Source: Blastococcus sp. PRF04-17 (GTDB taxonomy: Bacteria > Actinomycetota > Actinomycetes > Mycobacteriales > Geodermatophilaceae). Taken from it: a DNA stretch of 64,000 nt. The translations under genes and the position numbers were made by a program. The notes below the pieces were generated by a model. It saw only the letters and a program-made list of their open reading frames with translations. It was not told the DNA's origin and searched no databases. Positions 35,261-44,579 of this stretch are shown here, piece after piece. Positions within the stretch are counted from its first letter, which is position 1; the number at the start of each line of letters is the position of its first letter. The stretch lies in contig NZ_CP095412.1 of NCBI RefSeq assembly GCF_023016265.1, forward strand, positions 2,046,001 to 2,110,000, given 5' to 3'.

Positions 35261-36373
35261 TCAGCCGGCGGGAACGGCCTCCTGCTGGCGGCGCCAGCGG
35301 ATGCCGGCCTCGATGAACGCGTCGATCTCACCGTCGAGGACGGCGGCGGTGTTGCCGGTCTCCTGCTCGGTCCGCAGGTCCTTGACCATCTGGTACGGGT
35401 GCAGGACGTAGGAGCGCATCTGGTTGCCCCAGCTGCTCCCCTCCCCCTTCAGCGCGTCCATCTCGGCCTTCTGCTCCTGCTGGCGGACGACGAGCAACCG
35501 GGCCTGGAGCACGCGGAGGGCGGCCGCGCGGTTCTGGATCTGGCTCTTCTCGTTCTGGCAGGACACCACGATGCCCGTGGGGATGTGCGTCATGCGGACG
35601 GCGGAGTCGGTGGTGTTCACGCTCTGCCCGCCCGGGCCCGAGGAACGGAAGACGTCGACCTTGATCTCGTTCTCGGGGATGTCGACGTGGTCGGTCTGCT
35701 CGACGACGGGCAGCACCTCGACGCCGGCGAACGACGTCTGGCGCCGGCCCTGGTTGTCGAACGGCGAGATGCGCACCAGCCGGTGGGTGCCCTGCTCGAC
35801 CGACAGCGTGCCGTAGGCGTAGGGCACCTTGACCGAGAACGTGGCCGACTTGATGCCGGCCTCCTCGGCGTAGGAGATGTCGAGGATCTCGGTCGGGTAC
35901 TTGTGCCGCTCGGCCCAGCGCAGGTACATGCGCATGAGCATCTCGGCGAAGTCGGCCGCGTCGACGCCGCCGGCCTCGGAGCGGATGGTCACCAGCGCCT
36001 CGCGGGAGTCGTACTCACCGTTGAGCAGGGTGCGCACCTCGAGCTCGTCGATCTCCTTGCGCAGCCCCTCGAGCTCGCGGTCGGCCTCGGCGAGGCTGGC
36101 CTCGTCGTTCTCCTCCTGGGCGAGCTCGTGGAGGACCGCGGCGTCGTCGAGCCGGCGGCGCAGCTCCTCGACGCGGCGGAGGTCGCCCTGCAGGTAGGAG
36201 AGCCGGGAGGTGAGGGCCTGCGCGGCCTCGACGTCGTCCCACAGGTCGGGGGCGGCGGCCTGCTGCTCCAGCTCGCCGACCTCGCGGCGGAGGCGATCGA
36301 CGTCGAGGACGGCCTCGATCGACTTCAGGGTCGTGTCGAGTTCGTCCAGGGCGACGGAGAAGTCAGCGGCCAC
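35261..36373 (-). CDS. prfB: Peptide chain release factor 2
   Basis: A 370-residue RF2. The stop-codon recognition motif SPF (203-205) and the GGQ catalytic loop (248-250, [17 protein letters not shown]) are present. Start GTG at 36373 ([20 protein letters not shown]). There is no internal TGA, so the programmed frameshift of enterobacterial prfB is absent. Confidence 0.95.
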   Translation of the reverse strand: MAADFSVALDELDTTLKSIEAVLDVDRLRREVGELEQQAAAPDLWDDVEAAQALTSRLSYLQGDLRRVEELRRRLDDAAVLHELAQEENDEASLAEADRELEGLRKEIDELEVRTLLNGEYDSREALVTIRSEAGGVDAADFAEMLMRMYLRWAERHKYPTEILDISYAEEAGIKSATFSVKVPYAYGTLSVEQGTHRLVRISPFDNQGRRQTSFAGVEVLPVVEQTDHVDIPENEIKVDVFRSSGPGGQSVNTTDSAVRMTHIPTGIVVSCQNEKSQIQNRAAALRVLQARLLVVRQQEQKAEMDALKGEGSSWGNQMRSYVLHPYQMVKDLRTEQETGNTAAVLDGEIDAFIEAGIRWRRQQEAVPAG

Positions 36374-36418
36374 TCGACCCAGGGTAGTGCGCGCCGTCGG
36401 GGGGTAGGCAGGAGCGGC

Positions 36419-36706
36419 ATGAACGAGCCTCGGAACCCCCGCTCGCGGGAGGACTACGAGCGCGGCCTCCCTGACTACCACGACCCGACCGCCGGGTTCG
36501 GCGGTGCGCGGCCGGCTCAGTCGGCACTCACGCTGCGCCTGGTCCTGGCGATCTTCGGCCTCGTCGTCTGCGTCGCCGGCGGCGTGGGCTGGCTGGCCAC
36601 CGAGCTGCCCGCCTGGCCAGGCATCGCGCTGCTGGTGCTCGGGGTGGTCGCGCTGGTCGACATCGGGGTGATCGTCCGGCGCAAGGCCCGCGGCGAACCC
36701 GGCTGA
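36419..36706 (+). CDS. Small membrane protein (DUF6343-like)
   Basis: A 95-residue protein from ATG at 36419 ([23 protein letters not shown]). A charged N-terminal third is followed by two TM helices ([19 protein letters not shown] and [20 protein letters not shown]) and a basic tail. It resembles small actinobacterial proteins I associate with DUF6343. It is divergent from prfB with 45 bp between. Confidence 0.7.
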   Translation: MNEPRNPRSREDYERGLPDYHDPTAGFGGARPAQSALTLRLVLAIFGLVVCVAGGVGWLATELPAWPGIALLVLGVVALVDIGVIVRRKARGEPG

Positions 36707-36707
36707 A

Positions 36708-38489
36708 TCAACTCGTCGCGGTCGCGCCCCGGCGCGGACGCGCCACGACCGGCCGCCCGGCGATCCACGCGGGCAGCTGCTCGGCCGGCATGGGCCGGGC
36801 GATGTGGAAGCCCTGGGCGAACGTGCACCCGAGCTCCGCGGCCAGTGCCAGCTGCTCGCCGGTCTCGACGCCCTCCGCGAGGCTGCGCATCCCGCAGGCC
36901 TGGGCCAGCGCCACCACGGCGGCGATGGCCGCGGCCGACTGGCTGCGGCCGTCCGCGGCCCCGGTGACCAGGCTGCGGTCGACCTTGAGGATGCCGGCCG
37001 GGATGTTGACCAGCTGCCCCAGCGAGGAGAAGCCGGTGCCGAAGTCGTCGATCGCGACCTCCACACCCGAGATGCGTAGGGACGAGAACTGCTCCGCGGC
37101 CCGGTCCGGGTCCTCCGCGACGGTGGTCTCGGTCAGCTCCACGACCAGCTGCTCGGGAGGCAGCCCAGAGGCGGCCAGCGCGCACCGGACGTCGTCGACG
37201 AGGGTGCCGGTGGCCACCGAGGTCGCGCTCACGTTCACCCCCATCAGCACGGGGATGCCCAGCGCGCGCCACTCCGCCGCCTGCCGGGTGGCTTCCGCGA
37301 GCACCCAGCGGGTGAGCGGGGCGATGAGTTCGTACTGCTCGGCCACCGGGAGGAAGTCGCCGGGCGGCAGCAGTCCCCGCTCGGGATGCTGCCAGCGGAC
37401 CAGCGCCTCGACCCCCTCGACCGCATCGGTCGGCAGGTGGACGACCGGCTGGTAGTGCAGCACCAGCTGGCCGCCGTCGATGGCCTCGCGCAGCTCGCCG
37501 GCCAGCTCCACCTTGCGCTGCGCCGCCGATCGCAGATCCGGGGTGAACACCCGGATGCGGTTGCGACCGGCCGCCTTCGCGGCGTACATCGCGAGATCGG
37601 CGTCGCGCACCAGGTCGGTGGACCGCGTGCAGCGCGGGCCCATGGCGTCCGCCGCCGAGATGCCGATGCTGGCGCTGAGCTGGACCGCGCGACCACCGAG
37701 CTGGAACGGTTTGTCGAAGGCCGCCTGGAAACGCAGGGCCAGCTTCTGCGCGCCGTCGGCGTCGCAGTTCCGGCAGAGGACGACGAACTCGTCGCCGCCG
37801 AGCCGCCCCACGGTGTCCTCCGACCGGGTGCCGGCGATCAGCCGCCCGGCGAGCTGCCGCAGCAGGTCGTCGCCCACGTCGTGGCCGAGCGAGTCGTTCA
37901 CGTCCTTGAAGCCGTCGACGTCGAGGAACAGCACGGCCACCGGCGGGCCGTCGGGGTGCTGCAGCTCGGCGTCGATCAGCTCGTGCAGGTGCGCACGGTT
38001 CGGCAGTTCGGTGAGGTGGTCGTGCCGGGCTCGCCAGGACGAGGCCTGCTCCGCCACGACGCGCGCGGTGACGTCGGTGTGCGTGACCACGACGTGCCCG
38101 GCCTGGTCCACCCGACGGGCCTGCACGTGGTACCAGTGCATGGCGCCGCCCGCCGGGCTGGGCAGGGCCCGGTCGACCGCCACGTCGCTGCGCAGCCCGC
38201 GGGAGAGCTCGCGCAGTTCGGCGACGAGGCGCTGGGCGTCGACGTCGTCCTGCAGCGCGGTGGCGTCGGCGTAGTAGTCGGCGCCGATCTCGATCGGCGC
38301 GCCGTGCTCCAGGCCGGCCGCCGTCCAGGCGGAGTTGACCATGACGATCACGCCGTCGGGGTCGAGCAGCACCGTGGGCGAGGGCAGGGAGTCGAGGACG
38401 GCCTCGACCAGCACGGCGTCCGCGCCCCCGGCACTCGGGCGTCGCCGCACGTCGAGGGGCAGCACCCGCTCGCCCGGTGGTGGTCGCAC
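36708..38489 (-). CDS. PAS-GGDEF-EAL cyclic-di-GMP protein
   Basis: A 593-residue protein: a PAS-like sensor (about 25-145), a GGDEF domain with intact GGDEF (231-235) and an inhibitory-site RxxD five residues before it (R222-D225), and an EAL domain with EAL (361-363), [11 protein letters not shown] and [11 protein letters not shown]. All key residues for both synthesis and hydrolysis of c-di-GMP are present, so it may be bifunctional. No membrane helices. It is convergent with the small gene at 36419, their stops being one base apart. Confidence 0.9.
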   Translation of the reverse strand: MRPPPGERVLPLDVRRRPSAGGADAVLVEAVLDSLPSPTVLLDPDGVIVMVNSAWTAAGLEHGAPIEIGADYYADATALQDDVDAQRLVAELRELSRGLRSDVAVDRALPSPAGGAMHWYHVQARRVDQAGHVVVTHTDVTARVVAEQASSWRARHDHLTELPNRAHLHELIDAELQHPDGPPVAVLFLDVDGFKDVNDSLGHDVGDDLLRQLAGRLIAGTRSEDTVGRLGGDEFVVLCRNCDADGAQKLALRFQAAFDKPFQLGGRAVQLSASIGISAADAMGPRCTRSTDLVRDADLAMYAAKAAGRNRIRVFTPDLRSAAQRKVELAGELREAIDGGQLVLHYQPVVHLPTDAVEGVEALVRWQHPERGLLPPGDFLPVAEQYELIAPLTRWVLAEATRQAAEWRALGIPVLMGVNVSATSVATGTLVDDVRCALAASGLPPEQLVVELTETTVAEDPDRAAEQFSSLRISGVEVAIDDFGTGFSSLGQLVNIPAGILKVDRSLVTGAADGRSQSAAAIAAVVALAQACGMRSLAEGVETGEQLALAAELGCTFAQGFHIARPMPAEQLPAWIAGRPVVARPRRGATATS

Positions 38490-38611
38490 CCGTCCCCCGC
38501 CCTGTCCCCGGCGCCCGTGCGACGCGCAGTTCCTCCTACCATCGGCCGGGGCACGCCGGATTCCACCGCCCCCGCACGATGCCTACCCGCAAAGGGTGAG
38601 TCCGGACCGTT

Positions 38612-38941
38612 TCAGTTCCGCGGCGGGCGTGTCTCGGCGGCGATCCATTCGAGGTACCGGGGTTCTCCGCCGACGAGGGGGAGCGCGATCACGCACGGCA
38701 CGTCGTAGGGGTGCAGCTCCCTGGTGCGGGCCACGATCTCGGGGACGAGCGAGCGGCGGGTGTGCAGCGCGACCCGCGCCTCCGGCTCGTCCTGCACCGC
38801 GCCGTCCCACCGGTAGATCGAGCGGATCCCGGCCAGGTTGTGCCCGCACGCGGCCAGCCCCTCCTCGACCAGCGTGCGGGTGTAGGCGGCGAGCCATTCG
38901 GCGTCGGGGCCGGTGACGACGACCTCGCAGCACTCCTCCAC
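38612..38941 (-). CDS. cutA: CutA-like divalent cation tolerance protein
   Basis: A 109-residue protein from GTG at 38941. CutA hallmarks: LVEEGLAACGHNLAGIRSIYRWDGAVQDE and the C-terminal HPYDVPCVIALP.....YLEWI. CutA trimers resemble PII signal proteins; their role in metal tolerance is poorly defined. Usual family length. It is divergent from the gene at 38990. Confidence 0.9.
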   Translation of the reverse strand: MEECCEVVVTGPDAEWLAAYTRTLVEEGLAACGHNLAGIRSIYRWDGAVQDEPEARVALHTRRSLVPEIVARTRELHPYDVPCVIALPLVGGEPRYLEWIAAETRPPRN

Positions 38942-38989
38942 GACGACATCCTCGCGTGCAGGGGGCGCCCGGGCGGGTAGGGGGCCGAC

Positions 38990-39225
38990 ATGAGCGAAGA
39001 GACGACGATCCGCGTCGACAGCGAGCAGTACGTGATCCGGCCCGAGGGCGACGGTCTCCAGGTGGGCAGGCGCGTCGGTGACGACGTGCAGTGGCTGGAC
39101 ACGGTGCAGCGCGACCTGCTGCCGGACCGGGCACGCGAGGCCCTCGAGCGCGGCGACACCTCCGACGAGTCGCTGGTCACCGCCCTGCGGGGGTCGTGCA
39201 GGCCGAGGTGGAACGGGGCGGCTGA
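38990..39225 (+). CDS. Small conserved hypothetical protein, one base missing near its end
   Basis: A protein of about 78 residues from ATG at 38990 (MSEETTIRVDSEQYVIRPEG). As read, the frame runs on for hundreds of codons. Adding one G to the GGGGG run at 39189-39193 gives the natural end ALRGVVQAEVERGG and TGA at 39223-39225. The same correction also restores the end of the convergent gene, which makes the missing base very likely. Function unknown. Confidence 0.7.
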
Positions 39226-39986
39226 GCGGCAGCCACTGCAGGGCGTCCCGGACGTCGGCGGGCGCTCGGGCGAACTCGGCCTCGATCGCCGCGCGGCCCT
39301 CGCGGAAGTGCGACCACCCCTCGTAGTGCACCGGGATCGCGGTCCTCGGCCGCAGGAGCCGGCAGACCTCGACGGCCTGGCGTGCGGTCATCGAGAACCG
39401 GAGCGGCCCGGTGATCGGGAACCGGACGCCGCCGAGGTGCAGCACCGCGGTGTCGACCCGGAGGCGCTCGCCCACCTGCCGGACGCCGGAGTGGAGGACC
39501 GTGTCGCCGGAGATCCACAGGACGCCGCCGTCCTGACCCGGCCAGCGGAGCGCGAACCCGATGACCGCGCCGGCGACGGGGCGGCTCAGCGGCGGTCCGT
39601 GCCGGGCCGGCGTCGCGGTGATCCCGATGGTCGGTCGCCCCTCGCCGGTCAGCTCCGTCGTTCCCCAGGGCCGCAGTGCCCGCGCCCGCCCACCCAGCCG
39701 GGCCGCGCCCGGCACGGTCGTCACGACGACGCCGGCCGCCGGCAGCAGCGCCCGGCCGGCGTCGTCGAGGTTGTCGGCGTGGTGGTCGTGGGTCAGCAGG
39801 ACCGCATCGACAGGGAGGACGTCGGCCGGGCTCAGGGCCGGGCCGGTGACCTTGCGGGACGACGTCCCCCAGCCGAAGGCGTACGCCGCCCGGCGGGTCG
39901 AAGGTCGGATCGAGCAGCAGCCGCCACCCGACCGCCTCGACGAGCAGCGTCGGACCGCCGATGTGGGTCAGCCGCACCCCGTCCAC
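39177..39986 (-). CDS. MBL-fold metallohydrolase (UlaG/RomA-like), two indels
   Basis: About 270 residues. N-terminus GVRLTHIGGPTLLVEAVGWRLLLDPTFDPPG; metal motif LLTHDHHADNLDD; later SGDTVLHSG and IPVHYEGWSHF. The frame changes near 39885-39897 (one extra base or two missing), after which YAFGWGTSSRKVTGP follows. The true stop (TGA at 39177-39179) is reached only if one base is restored at 39189-39193. Family members hydrolyse lactones or phosphodiesters; the substrate is unknown. Its 3' end overlaps that of the gene at 38990 by about 50 bp. Confidence 0.75.
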   Translation of the reverse strand: MDGVRLTHIGGPTLLVEAVGWRLLLDPTFDPPGGVRLRLGDVVPQGHRPGPEPGRRPPCRCGPADPRPPRRQPRRRRPGAAAGGRRRRDDRAGRGPAGWAGAGTAALGNDGADRRGATDHRDHRDAGPARTAAEPPRRRRGHRVRAPLAGSGRRRPVDLRRHGPPLRRPAGGRAPPGRHRGAAPRRRPVPDHRAAPVLDDRTPGRRGLPAPAAEDRDPGALRGVVALPRGPRGDRGRVRPSARRRPGRPAVAAAQPPRSTSACTTPAGR

Positions 39987-39987
39987 G

Positions 39988-40826
39988 TCACTGCGCCCCG
40001 GCGACCTCGGGGCGCGGCGTCGGCGCGTGCCGCAGCGCCCACTCCAGCACGTGATCGGCGATCTGCTGCCAGCCCTCCTGCGCCGGCAGCAGGTGCGAGT
40101 ACCCCTCCAGCACCTCGACCTCGGTGACCGTGTCGCCTTTGTAGTGCTTGGCGTTCGACCGTTGGATGCTCGGCGGCATGATGTGGTCCTCGCTGCCCGA
40201 CACGAACAGCAGCGGAGGACGGCTCGGGTTCTTGTAGTCGACGTGCGTGTCCTGCGGGCCCGGCATGAAGTTCGCCAGCACCGAGTTCCACAGGATCCGG
40301 CCCGAGGCGGGCACGTGGTAGCGCTCGTACAGCCGCCGCGATTCCTCCTCGCTGAACGTGTTGGTGAAGGCGTAGTGCCACTGCTCGGGCGTCAGCCCGA
40401 CGGCGCGGTGGCGGTTCGCCGGGTTCTTGAACGCGACGAACGTCGAGCGCAGCTGCGACAGCGGGAGCACGCGCACGCCTTCGGTGGGCGCCGAGTTGAG
40501 CACCACGCCCACCGCGCCGTAGCCCCGGTCGAGCAGCAGCTGCACGAACGTCCCGCCGGCCGAGTGGCCGATCAGGATCGGCGGCTCGTCCAGCGCCTCG
40601 ACCACCGAGGTGAGGTGGTCCATCACCTGCGGCAGGGTGAGGTCGGCGACCGGCGTGGGATCGGCGTTGAGCGCCTCCACCTCGACCTCGAAGCCCGGAT
40701 AGGTCGGCGCGAGCACGCGGAATCCCTTCTGCTCGTAGTGCTCGACCGAGTGCTCCCAGCTCCGGGGGTCACCCAGAAGCCGTGGACGAGGACGATCGTG
40801 CGGGGGGCGGTGAACTGCGAGCTCAT
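39988..40826 (-). CDS. Alpha/beta hydrolase, one base missing near the N-terminus
   Basis: Starts at ATG 40826 (MSSQFTAPRTIVLVHGFWVTP). One C is missing at 40764-40768; restoring it gives TPRSWEHSVEHYEQKGFRVLAP and a protein of 279 residues. The nucleophile elbow is ILIGHSAGGTF; the acid is likely in FVSGSEDHIMPP and the His in EGYSHLLPAQEGW. Substrate unknown. It is divergent from the AraC regulator, which may control it; the MBL gene starts next to its stop. Confidence 0.82.
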
Positions 40827-41031
40827 CGGAGGTCCTTCCGTCGGGACGCGCGGGATGGCCGGGCTGCCGGTGCGGGGAGCGTGGCAGCGCGGCGGAACCC
40901 GCACTCGACCCTCGCTGCACAGCTCTGGTCCCTGTCCGCATTCCCCTGGGGACGTCGGACTGCCAGACTGCCGTCGGCCAGCGGGGGCAGCGGCCGCGCG
41001 GGCCACCGCACGGCGTCCTCGCAGGAGTCCG

Positions 41032-41994
41032 ATGCTCCTCCTCGACACCACGCAGGTCCCGACCGACGAACGGGTCGACGCCTTCCGGGCGGCGATGGGA
41101 CAGGCGTCCGTGCCCTGTCGCATCGAGCACCTCGAACCTGCTGACCGGCTGCGCGCCCGCATGCACCTCTGGCTGTACGGCGGCGCCAACCTGTTCACCG
41201 CCGACGTGTCCGGCTTCCGGTTGGTGCGGACGCCGAAGCACGTCCGGATGCAGGCGCCGGCCGTCGTGGCGATCGCCGTGCAGCCGCACGGACTGGGCCG
41301 GTTCTCCCAGTTCGGGCGGGACCAGTTGGTCGGCGTGGCCGATCTGATGCTCAGCGACCTGACCGCCCCCTACACCTTCTCCTGGACCGGGTCCGGCGGC
41401 TCCCGCGCCTTCCAGATCCCCTACGACCGGCTCGCCCTGCCGGTGGACACCGTCCGCCGGGCGTCGGGCCGCCTGCCGGCCAGCCCCCTGTTCTCCCTGG
41501 TCCGCGCGCATCTCCACCGGCTCGCGCGGGCAGCCCCCACGACGGCCGACGACCCGGGAGCGGCGTCCCTGGGGACGGCGACCACCGAACTCGTCCGCGC
41601 GCTGCTGGTCTCCGCCGCGGAGGACGACCGCCTGGCCGCGCCGGTGCTGGCCGAGACGCTCGTGACCACGGTGCTCGCCTACGTCGGCCAGCACCTGAGG
41701 GAACCGGACCTGACGCCGGAGCGGATCGCGCGCGTCCATTCCGTCTCGGTGCGGCAGCTCTACAAGGCCTTCGCCGCCGCCGAGCGCAGCCTGGAGCAGC
41801 ACATCATCGAGCGGCGGCTCGAGGCCGCCCGCGCCGAGCTGGCCACTCCGGCCGGCCGGCACCGGCCGATCGCGGCGACCGCACGGGCGTGCGGGTTCCG
41901 CGACCCGAGCCACTTCTCCCGGCGGTTCCGGGCGGCGTACGGGCTCAGCCCCCGTGACTGGCAGCAGGTCTCGGCGCGCCCCGGTTTCGGCTAG
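41032..41994 (+). CDS. AraC-family transcriptional regulator
   Basis: A 320-residue protein from ATG at 41032 with AGGAG five bases upstream. The N-terminal part (about 1-200) is an AraC-binding-like sensor; the C-terminal double HTH contains ERIARVHSVSVRQLYKAFAAAE and IAATARACGFRDPSHFSRRFRAAYGLSPRDW, the standard AraC signature. Divergent from the hydrolase with about 205 bp between. Its TAG stop lies in the CTAG target of the IS5-family element. Confidence 0.9.
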   Translation: MLLLDTTQVPTDERVDAFRAAMGQASVPCRIEHLEPADRLRARMHLWLYGGANLFTADVSGFRLVRTPKHVRMQAPAVVAIAVQPHGLGRFSQFGRDQLVGVADLMLSDLTAPYTFSWTGSGGSRAFQIPYDRLALPVDTVRRASGRLPASPLFSLVRAHLHRLARAAPTTADDPGAASLGTATTELVRALLVSAAEDDRLAAPVLAETLVTTVLAYVGQHLREPDLTPERIARVHSVSVRQLYKAFAAAERSLEQHIIERRLEAARAELATPAGRHRPIAATARACGFRDPSHFSRRFRAAYGLSPRDWQQVSARPGFG

Positions 41995-42040
41995 GGCGTG
42001 TCTCCAATATCGAGCGCGATCGACCCGCAATGGTGGGTGG

Positions 42041-42451
42041 ATGACGCGTGAGCCGGTGCTGGATGAGGAGATGTGGGCTCGGATCGAGCCGCTGTTGCCG
42101 CCGGTGAAGGGGGCTCGGGGGCGGCCGATGCGCGATCATCGCCAGCTCGTCGAGGGGGCCATTCACCGCTATCGGACCGGGGTCGCCTGGCGGGATCTGC
42201 CGGCGGAGTTCGGTCCGTGGCAGACGGTCTGGAAGCGCCATCACCGGTTCGCGGTCGACGGCACCTGGGATCGGGTGCTGAGTGCTCTGCAGGCTCAGGC
42301 CGACGCCGAGGGTGATCTGGACTGGCGGGTCAGCGTCGACTCCACCGTGGCGCGGGTGCATCAGCACGGTGCGACCGCGGCCCGTCCGGTCGGCCCGAGT
42401 GGGAGGTCCTCGTCGAAGACGTTGTCCCACACAGGGGGCGCCCTGGAATGA
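42041..42451 (+). CDS. IS5-family transposase, frame A
   Basis: 136 residues from ATG at 42041 (MTREPVLDEEMWARIEPLLPP). It includes the N-terminal DUF4096-like domain (DLPAEFGPWQTVWKRHHRF) and the first catalytic Asp (VSVDSTVARVHQHGA). The rest of the catalytic domain is in the second frame, offset by +1. The switch probably occurs close to the GGGGG run at 42434-42438. Whether this is programmed frameshifting, a mutation or a sequence error cannot be told. Confidence 0.85.
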   Translation: MTREPVLDEEMWARIEPLLPPVKGARGRPMRDHRQLVEGAIHRYRTGVAWRDLPAEFGPWQTVWKRHHRFAVDGTWDRVLSALQAQADAEGDLDWRVSVDSTVARVHQHGATAARPVGPSGRSSSKTLSHTGGALE

Positions 42452-42968
42452 CAAGAGTTCACGCCGCCGGGAGGAGCCGGTTGATCACGGCATCGGCCGG
42501 TCGCGGGGCGGGCTGACGACCAAGACCCATGCCCTCGTCGATGGCCGTGGCCGGCCACTGGTGATCGCGGTGACCCCGGGGCAGGCCGGGGACAGCACCC
42601 AGTTGCTGCCGCTGCTGGCCGCCTTGCAGGTACCGCGACTGGGACCGGGCCGGCCCCGGAGTCGGCCCACGGCGCTGCGCGCGGATAAGGCCTACTCCTC
42701 CCGCGGCCACCGGGCCCAGCTACGCGCTCGGGGCATCGCCGCGGTCATCCCCGAGCCCGCCGATCAGGCCGCCCACCGCAAGAAGCGCGGATCCCGCGGC
42801 GGTCGGCCGGTCAACTACGACGCCCAGGACTACAAGCAACGCAACGTCATCGAGCGCGCCTTCAACCGACTCAAGCAGTGGCGCGGCATCGCCACCCGCT
42901 ACGACAAACACGCCCTCGTCTACCGCGGCGCCGTCGTCCTGGCTTCGATCCTGCTCTGGCTCCGATGA
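42436..42968 (+). CDS. IS5-family transposase, frame B (C-terminal part)
   Basis: Encodes DHGIGRSRGGLTTKTHALVDGRG, the second catalytic Asp (LRADKAYSSRGH) and the Glu block (NVIERAFNRLKQWRGIATRYD), followed by VVLASILLWLR. There is no credible start of its own, so it should be made as a fusion with frame A. The start given is the approximate point of frame change. Confidence 0.8.
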
Positions 42969-42983
42969 CTTCGGAGACACGTC

Positions 42984-44036
42984 CTAGCCGCCGCGCCCCC
43001 CGCCTCCTTTCTTGCCCTTGCCCTTCGCCTTGCCCTTGCCCTTGCCCTTGCTCCCGTCGCCGCCCTCGGCCGTGCCGTCGTCCGCGCCGGTCCCCGGGTC
43101 GATGTGCGGTCCCCGTGGCGGTGGCGCGGGCGCGGGGGCCGCCGGGACGGAGACGGCCGGCGCAGGGGCGGGGGCAGGGGCGGGGGCTGGGGCACGGCGA
43201 GGGGCAGGGGCAGGGGCACGGCCAGGCGCGGGAGCGGCCGGCGCGCGGCCGGCCGCCGGGGGTGCAGGCGGAGCGGGTGGGGCCGGCGGCGCGGCGGCCG
43301 GGCGGGCCGCCAGCGTCAGTCCCCGGGACGCCCCGGGGGCGCCGTCCGCCGCCCGCGCGGCCGCCCAGTCGTCCCAGCGCACCGGGTCGAGCAGGACCGA
43401 CAGCACCAGGAGGGCGGCACGATCGGGCAGCTGGGCGATCGCCGTCCGGCTGATGGCGATCGATGCGGTGACGTCGCAGGCGGCCACCTGGAGGAAATTG
43501 CGCTCCGCGACGCACGCGGTCCGCTGGGCCACGGCCTGCGCGGTCTCGCGGGCGACCACGGCGTAGGCCCGGTAGTCCTCGCTGCCGGCGGCCTCGCTCC
43601 CCAGGGCGGGGAGGAAGCGCTCGAGGGATTCCACGATCGGTGCAGCCGCACCCAGGGGCGCCACGTCGAGCGTGGCGGTCGCCGCCCCCAGCGGCCAGCG
43701 CACCACCTCACCGGGCATGAGGACGCTGCCCGGGGCCTCCGTCCACCGCAGGACCGCCGCGGTGGCGCTCCCCCGCTCGTGGACGACGGTGGCCCTGCCC
43801 AGGGCGCCGCTGGTCTCGACCCGCACGGGCTTCTTGCCGTCGTTGCGGAGGGTCACCGACGTCGCGTCCACGCAGGCATCGAGGGGGAAGCCGGTCGGCA
43901 CGGTGCCGCGAGCCGCGTCGGGCGCGCACGCAGCGGTGCTCGGGGCCGCGACCGCCACCGACGGCGCGAGGACGGCGATGGCGGGGATCGAACCGGCGAC
44001 CAGGCCGACGGTGAGGAGGGCGGGCAGGCGTCTCAT
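42984..44036 (-). CDS. Secreted protein with Pro/Ala-rich and Lys/Gly-rich C-terminal tail
   Basis: A 350-residue protein from ATG at 44036, overlapping the lipoprotein gene stop (ATGA). A signal peptide is clear (MRRLPALLTVGLVAGSIPAI to AVAAPS). A folded domain of about 200 residues follows with six cysteines, then a Pro/Ala linker of about 90 residues and a strongly basic KG-repeat tail. The tail might bind cell-wall polyanions. No family recognised. Its TAG stop is part of the CTAG duplicated by the IS5 element. Confidence 0.75.
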   Translation of the reverse strand: MRRLPALLTVGLVAGSIPAIAVLAPSVAVAAPSTAACAPDAARGTVPTGFPLDACVDATSVTLRNDGKKPVRVETSGALGRATVVHERGSATAAVLRWTEAPGSVLMPGEVVRWPLGAATATLDVAPLGAAAPIVESLERFLPALGSEAAGSEDYRAYAVVARETAQAVAQRTACVAERNFLQVAACDVTASIAISRTAIAQLPDRAALLVLSVLLDPVRWDDWAAARAADGAPGASRGLTLAARPAAAPPAPPAPPAPPAAGRAPAAPAPGRAPAPAPRRAPAPAPAPAPAPAVSVPAAPAPAPPPRGPHIDPGTGADDGTAEGGDGSKGKGKGKAKGKGKKGGGGRGG

Positions 44037-44478
44037 GCGGGGAAGTCGCAGGAGGTCTGGATCAGCCGGCCGACGTCGTCGAGACCGGAGCTGATCGAGG
44101 TCAGCACGGACGTGGTCAGCGGGCCGGTCCGGGCGGAGGACAGGGCGGCGACCAGGCCGTCGAGGGCGTCGGCCAGATCGCCGTCGGCCCCGACCTCGGC
44201 GCGGACCGCCCTCAGCTCCTCGGCTGCCGCGGCCACGTGGAGCTTCGCCTCGACGTGGCGGGGCCGGGCGGTCAGCAGCCCGACGGCACGGGGCACACGG
44301 GTGACGTGGAGTGAGTTCGCCAGGTGGGTGCAGTACTCCGGAGCCCCGCAGGGGCGGCGTAGGACTGCACCGCGACGTCGGTCCGGCGTGCGGTGGAGGA
44401 CGCGTCGGCACCGGAGCACGCCGTCGCCGCCAGGAGGGGAAGCAGCAGGCCCAGGACGCGGAGCCTGCCGAGATGCAC
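44033..44478 (-). CDS. Lipoprotein, one base missing
   Basis: Starts at ATG 44478 with a lipoprotein signal (LGRLRVLGLLLPLLAATACSG; lipobox AATAC). The frame breaks at the GGGG run 44351-44354 (forward strand). One added base gives SYAAPCGAPEYCTHLANSLHV and continues to RLIQTSCDFPA, a protein of about 148 residues. The helical second half (AAAAEELRAVRAEVGADGDLADAL) has no recognised family. It is coupled to the secreted-protein gene downstream. Confidence 0.72.
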
Positions 44479-44579
44479 CTCTGGAACCTAACTCCGGAGA
44501 GCGAGGACGCTGACGATCTTCACCCGGCCGTAGGAACGCTGTCCGGCTGGTGCGGTCGGCACGTCACGGAGCGTGCCTG

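Larger units (their letters stand above)
41995..42983 (+). mobile_element. IS5-family (IS427-like) insertion sequence
   Basis: About 990 bp, flanked by CTAG direct repeats (41991-41994 and 42984-42987), with imperfect terminal inverted repeats (GGCGTGTCTCC and the inverse of GGAGACACGTC). It carries a transposase in two overlapping frames. The target is a palindromic CTAG shared by two convergent stop codons. Confidence 0.9.

Noticed and set aside
43010-43260. Tandem repeats as a possible repeat array
   Set aside because: They encode the KG tail and Pro/Ala linker of the secreted protein and have no spacer structure.
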